From an uncultured Gammaproteobacteria bacterium (GTDB lineage: Bacteria > Pseudomonadota > Gammaproteobacteria > Arenicellales > Poriferihabitantaceae), in the NCBI GenBank assembly GCA_947259885.1, contig CAMYNW010000031.1:1-34239 (forward strand): a stretch of DNA of 34,239 bases, read 5' to 3'. Under the pieces are notes generated by a model. That model was not told the DNA's origin. It did no database searches and saw nothing but the letters and a program-made list of their open reading frames with translations. A program made the position numbers and the translations under genes. Each line of letters opens with the position of its first letter. Positions within the stretch are counted from its first letter, which is position 1. Positions 31,537 to 34,239 of the stretch are shown here, in pieces.

Positions 31537-32991
31537 ATGAACCTTAATAATCAGTCCCTGTTTCGACAACAGTGTTATATCAACGGTCAATGGCGTAGCG
31601 CAGATAATGGTGAAACCATCGAAGTCACCAATCCTGCAAACGGGGAGGTTATTGCGACGGTGCCTAAAATGGATGTTGCGGAAACTCAAGCAGCCCTTGC
31701 AGCTGCGGAAAAGGCACAAGTCGGTTGGCGCAGTATGTTAGCCAAGGATCGAGCAAATATTCTTAGACGCTGGTTTGAGCTGATGATGGAGAATCAGGAA
31801 GACTTAGCTCAGTTGATGACTCTGGAGCAGGGCAAACCCCTGCTGGAGTCACGAGGTGAGATCGCCTATGCTGCTTCTTTCCTGGAGTGGTTTGCTGAAG
31901 AGGGAAAACGAGTCAATGGTGAAACCATACCGCAGCACCAGGCTGATAAACGGATTGTGGTGATCAAGCAACCCATCGGTGTGTGTGTTGCGATTACACC
32001 CTGGAACTTCCCGTCAGCGATGATTACTCGTAAAGTTGGCCCAGCTCTCGCCGCAGGATGTGCGGTGGTCGTCAAACCCGCTACTCAGACCCCTTTGTCT
32101 GCGTTTGCCTTATGTGAGCTTGCGGAACAGGCGGGTGTGCCCCCAGGCGTAATCAGCGTCCTCACAGGGTCTTCAGCTGCTATTGGTGGTGAAATGACCT
32201 CAAATCCAGTAGTACGTCATCTAAGTTTCACCGGATCAACCGAAGTCGGCCGGCTGTTAATGAAACAATGTTCTGATTCAATTATTAAGGTCGCACTTGA
32301 ATTAGGGGGTAATGCACCATTTATCGTTTTTGATGATGCGGATGTTGATGCTGCCGTGCAGGGCGCGATTATGTCGAAGTATCGAAATGCCGGTCAGACT
32401 TGCGTGTGCAGCAACAGAGTTTACGTGCAGGATGGTGTCTATGACGAGTTTGCGGAGAAACTAGCGAAAGCGGTTGCAGAAATGCAGGTTGGTTCTGGTT
32501 TTGACGACGGCATTGTTCAAGGACCATTAATCGACATGGCTGCGGTTGAAAAAGTAGAAGAACACATTTCTGATGCGATCGATAAAGGTGCTGAATTAAA
32601 ACTTGGGGGGAAACGTCATGCACTCGGTGGATCTTTTTTCCAACCGACTATTTTGACCAACGTATCGTCAGATATGAAAGTGGCGAGAGAGGAAACCTTT
32701 GGTCCCCTCGCTCCACTGTTTCGCTTCTATGAAGAAGACGATGTTATACATCAAGCCAACGATACTGAATTTGGATTAGCCGCCTATTTTTACAGTCGTG
32801 ACCTGGCGCGAACTTGGCGAGTGTCTGAAGCGCTAGAGTATGGAATGGTTGGGATAAATACTGGAATTATTTCAAACGAAATAGCGCCATTTGGCGGAAT
32901 CAAGCAGTCTGGTATTGGCCGTGAGGGATCTCAGCATGGAATTGAAGAATATCTTGAGATGAAGTATCTGTGTATTGGCGGAATTGAGTAA
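31537..32991 (+). CDS. gabD: Succinate-semialdehyde dehydrogenase (NAD(P)+), GabD type
   Basis: Oxidises succinate semialdehyde to succinate, usually the last step of GABA catabolism. The 484 residues track the enteric GabD closely: SLFRQQ near the start, VTNPANG, TLEQGKPLLES, AITPWNFP with N157, FTGSTEVG, the general base E255 in LELGGNAP, and the catalytic C289 in GQTCVC. ATG 31537 is chosen because TGGAG lies six bases before it; a TTG at 31525 in the same frame would fall inside that ribosome site. No gabT or gabP is adjacent, so the real substrate could be another semialdehyde. A weak GATAG-TGG-CTATC hairpin with three T residues (32997-33012) may act as its end signal. Confidence 0.93.
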   Translation: MNLNNQSLFRQQCYINGQWRSADNGETIEVTNPANGEVIATVPKMDVAETQAALAAAEKAQVGWRSMLAKDRANILRRWFELMMENQEDLAQLMTLEQGKPLLESRGEIAYAASFLEWFAEEGKRVNGETIPQHQADKRIVVIKQPIGVCVAITPWNFPSAMITRKVGPALAAGCAVVVKPATQTPLSAFALCELAEQAGVPPGVISVLTGSSAAIGGEMTSNPVVRHLSFTGSTEVGRLLMKQCSDSIIKVALELGGNAPFIVFDDADVDAAVQGAIMSKYRNAGQTCVCSNRVYVQDGVYDEFAEKLAKAVAEMQVGSGFDDGIVQGPLIDMAAVEKVEEHISDAIDKGAELKLGGKRHALGGSFFQPTILTNVSSDMKVAREETFGPLAPLFRFYEEDDVIHQANDTEFGLAAYFYSRDLARTWRVSEALEYGMVGINTGIISNEIAPFGGIKQSGIGREGSQHGIEEYLEMKYLCIGGIE

Positions 32992-33080
32992 GCCTTGATA
33001 GTGGCTATCTTTGGTTAAGGTTAACAGTCAGATAGAGTTCATCCGAGAATCTAAAATAGATAATATGCTCCATTATTTGT

Positions 33081-33109
33081 TTGGAAACACTTTCCTCAAA
33101 AGTGTCCAA
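33081..33109. repeat. Imperfect hairpin in the gabD-LysM gap
   Basis: In the 339-bp gap after gabD, TTGG then ACACTTT (with an AA bulge between) pairs with AAAGTGT then CCAA around CCTCA, giving 11 bp of stem. No T tract follows on the plus strand. Apart from this, a weak hairpin at 32997, and the promoter at 33235-33263, I see nothing gene-like in the gap. Confidence 0.4.
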
Positions 33110-33234
33110 AGCTTGAATCATTTCAACGGCTAGATTGATGTAAACCAGAGAACGATACTTGTGCTTTATTCAGAAGCTTTTAATGTCACTTTCCAACGAC
33201 GTTAAATATCGATAGATAAATGATTTTATTGCCC

Positions 33235-33263
33235 TTGCTATTGCAGGGGAGCAACGTTAAAAT
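33235..33263 (+). promoter_or_regulatory. Sigma70 promoter of the LysM lipoprotein gene
   Basis: TTGCTA (33235-33240) and TAAAAT (33258-33263) are 17 bases apart, the best spacing. The start of transcription would be near 33270 and the leader about 60 bases. The promoter lies within the longer open frame that begins at 33220, which argues that translation starts at 33331 instead. Confidence 0.6.
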
Positions 33264-33330
33264 CGGCGTGGCTAGCGGGTTTGAGCGTTTCATGTCCGCT
33301 TTTTTTACAACAATCTGGAGACGTCCTGGT

Positions 33331-33801
33331 ATGTCTATCGTATCTGACAACTTAAGTTCAGGTTTAAAACTTGCCGCTATTCTTGTAGCAGCTTCATTGG
33401 CAACTGGATGTATCAGTGCCAAAAGCAAGCCCACAGAAGAAGCTGCTGCAGCGGAGCCTGCTCCCGCACCGGCAGCACCGGCAGCGGCTGTTACTGACAC
33501 TCAGCCGGAGATGGAAGCACTAACCAGCTGGACAGTAGTGGAAGGTAACAACCTGTGGGCTATTTCGTGTAAGGAAGAAGTCTACAATGTTCCTGAACAG
33601 TGGCCGCTGATCTACAAAGCAAACCTTGATCAGATTAAGGATGCCGATTTGATCTTTCCCGGTCAGGTGCTGGCAATCCCTCGCGATTCCTCACAAGCGG
33701 ATATTGATGGCGCGATCAAACACGCCAAAACCCGCGGTGCGTGGAAGGTAGGTGGTGAACCAGAAGCAACTGACGTTGCGTATATCAAGAACTCTTCTTG
33801 A
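33331..33801 (+). CDS. LysM-domain lipoprotein
   Basis: A 156-residue envelope protein. The signal peptide LKLAAILVAASLATG is followed by Cys27, a lipobox of slightly unusual form (ATGC at -3 to +1), so it is probably lipidated. Residues 34-60 are Ala/Pro/Glu-rich linker (EPAPAPAAPAAAV). A LysM domain spans about 67-119 (WTVVEGNNLWAIS, WPLIYKANLDQI, DLIFPGQVLAIP), which binds glycan chains of peptidoglycan. The C-terminal 37 residues (SQADIDGAIKHAKTRGAW) are short and charged. ATG 33331 has GGAG ten bases upstream; in-frame starts at 33220 and 33292 are less likely. It has its own promoter and a terminator about 100 bp after the stop. Partner proteins are unknown. Confidence 0.88.
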   Translation: MSIVSDNLSSGLKLAAILVAASLATGCISAKSKPTEEAAAAEPAPAPAAPAAAVTDTQPEMEALTSWTVVEGNNLWAISCKEEVYNVPEQWPLIYKANLDQIKDADLIFPGQVLAIPRDSSQADIDGAIKHAKTRGAWKVGGEPEATDVAYIKNSS

Positions 33802-33902
33802 TGTAATGGGGTAACTGTTCCAAAAGGTTACCTATACTGGACATAGCTTGATCGAGATGCTGCTAGATGCGGTAAAGGAAACTAGCCTCTCCAGAATATA
33901 GA

Positions 33903-33925
33903 AAACCGGCTGCGGCCGGTTTTTT
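33903..33925 (+). terminator. Rho-independent terminator downstream of the LysM gene
   Basis: AAACCGGC pairs with GCCGGTTT around TGCG, and the T run continues through 33925. It is roughly 100 bases after the LysM stop, further than usual, so it may instead end a small transcript from that gap. Four A residues on the left give the minus strand a short T tail too, so it could work in both directions. Confidence 0.9.
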
Positions 33926-34239
33926 AGTTTCCAAATAGAACAGAATTAGTTAGGTCAAACAAAATTCACGCGACTGTACCCGGAGGTGTAATAGCACGCA
34001 CATTTATTCAGCTGAATAGATTGCCGCCAGGCATTCAGTTGTAGAAATTGGGGCTCGATCGAACAATCTAGATTATGAGTTTTAATTTGAACTGACTATT
34101 CGCCAGAAAATTCCATTACGGACGCTCATTAAAAATGTTCGAACTACCGAGATATACTCAGAGTGTGTGAAAACACAAAATAAAAATGGCCGGTGGGAAG
34201 ATAAGTCACGTCTTAGTCTAAATTTGGTTACCGGTGTCG
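33926..34239. other. Non-coding end of the window, no recognisable gene
   Basis: These 314 bases are AT-rich and contain no open frame with a credible start, no tRNA fold and no clear terminator. A gene may begin just beyond the right edge. I see nothing else that can be supported. Confidence 0.5.

Noticed and set aside
1..34239. CRISPR array, insertion sequence, prophage or defence island
   Set aside because: No regularly spaced repeats, transposase, integrase, terminal repeats or toxin-antitoxin pair were seen; the genes are almost all conserved core genes.

Overview
The window looks like chromosomal core DNA from a free-living gammaproteobacterium that carries type IV pili. Four gene orders typical of that class occur together: alaS-lysC-csrA-tRNA-Ser-tRNA-Arg; pilT-pilU divergent from yggS-proC-yggT; glnA-ntrB-ntrC; and hflK-hflC-DUF2065-purA. 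The coding sequence shows no obvious shift in composition. I see no insertion sequence, integrase, phage gene or CRISPR array. A finer placement than Gammaproteobacteria (possibly near Pseudomonadales or Oceanospirillales) is inference.

Layout. 1-4877: a terminator of an off-window gene, then alaS, lysC (TTG start), csrA with an unusual acidic tail, tRNA-Ser(GCU) and tRNA-Arg(ACG). 4878-6470: a promoter region with sigma54 and sigma70 elements, a PII gene of GlnK type and a Sel1-repeat protein. 6494-10919: pyrE divergent from an AmpG-like permease, then yggS-proC-yggT on the minus strand. 11079-13294: pilT and pilU. 13440-16315 (minus): a DUF2868 membrane protein coupled to a DUF3482 GTPase. 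16387-18135: argC, a small membrane-anchored coiled-coil protein, and a decayed remnant of a class V aminotransferase gene. 18136-19056 (minus): ttcA. 19174-23306: a large AsmA-family protein and a DUF938 methyltransferase. 23266-27436: the nitrogen-control block, with NtrC sites, a sigma54 promoter, glnA, a terminator, an NtrC box, ntrB and ntrC. 27666-32991: hflK, hflC, a DUF2065 protein, purA and gabD. 33331-33801: a LysM lipoprotein with its own promoter and terminator. The last 314 bases hold no recognisable gene.

How the parts fit. The clearest circuit is nitrogen control. GlnK-type PII would signal to NtrB, which phosphorylates NtrC. NtrC has two helically phased sites upstream of a near-consensus sigma54 promoter at glnA, and a perfect palindromic site just before ntrB, an arrangement like that of enteric glnALG. 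A second candidate sigma54 element precedes glnK. A second regulatory layer is post-transcriptional: csrA has several GGA motifs in its leader, suggesting autoregulation.

I did not find a convincing wholly new system. The points most worth checking are the CsrA tail, the unannotated aminotransferase pseudogene, the NtrC enhancer embedded in the 3' end of the DUF938 gene, the hairpin inside the hfl operon, and a possible small RNA after the LysM gene.
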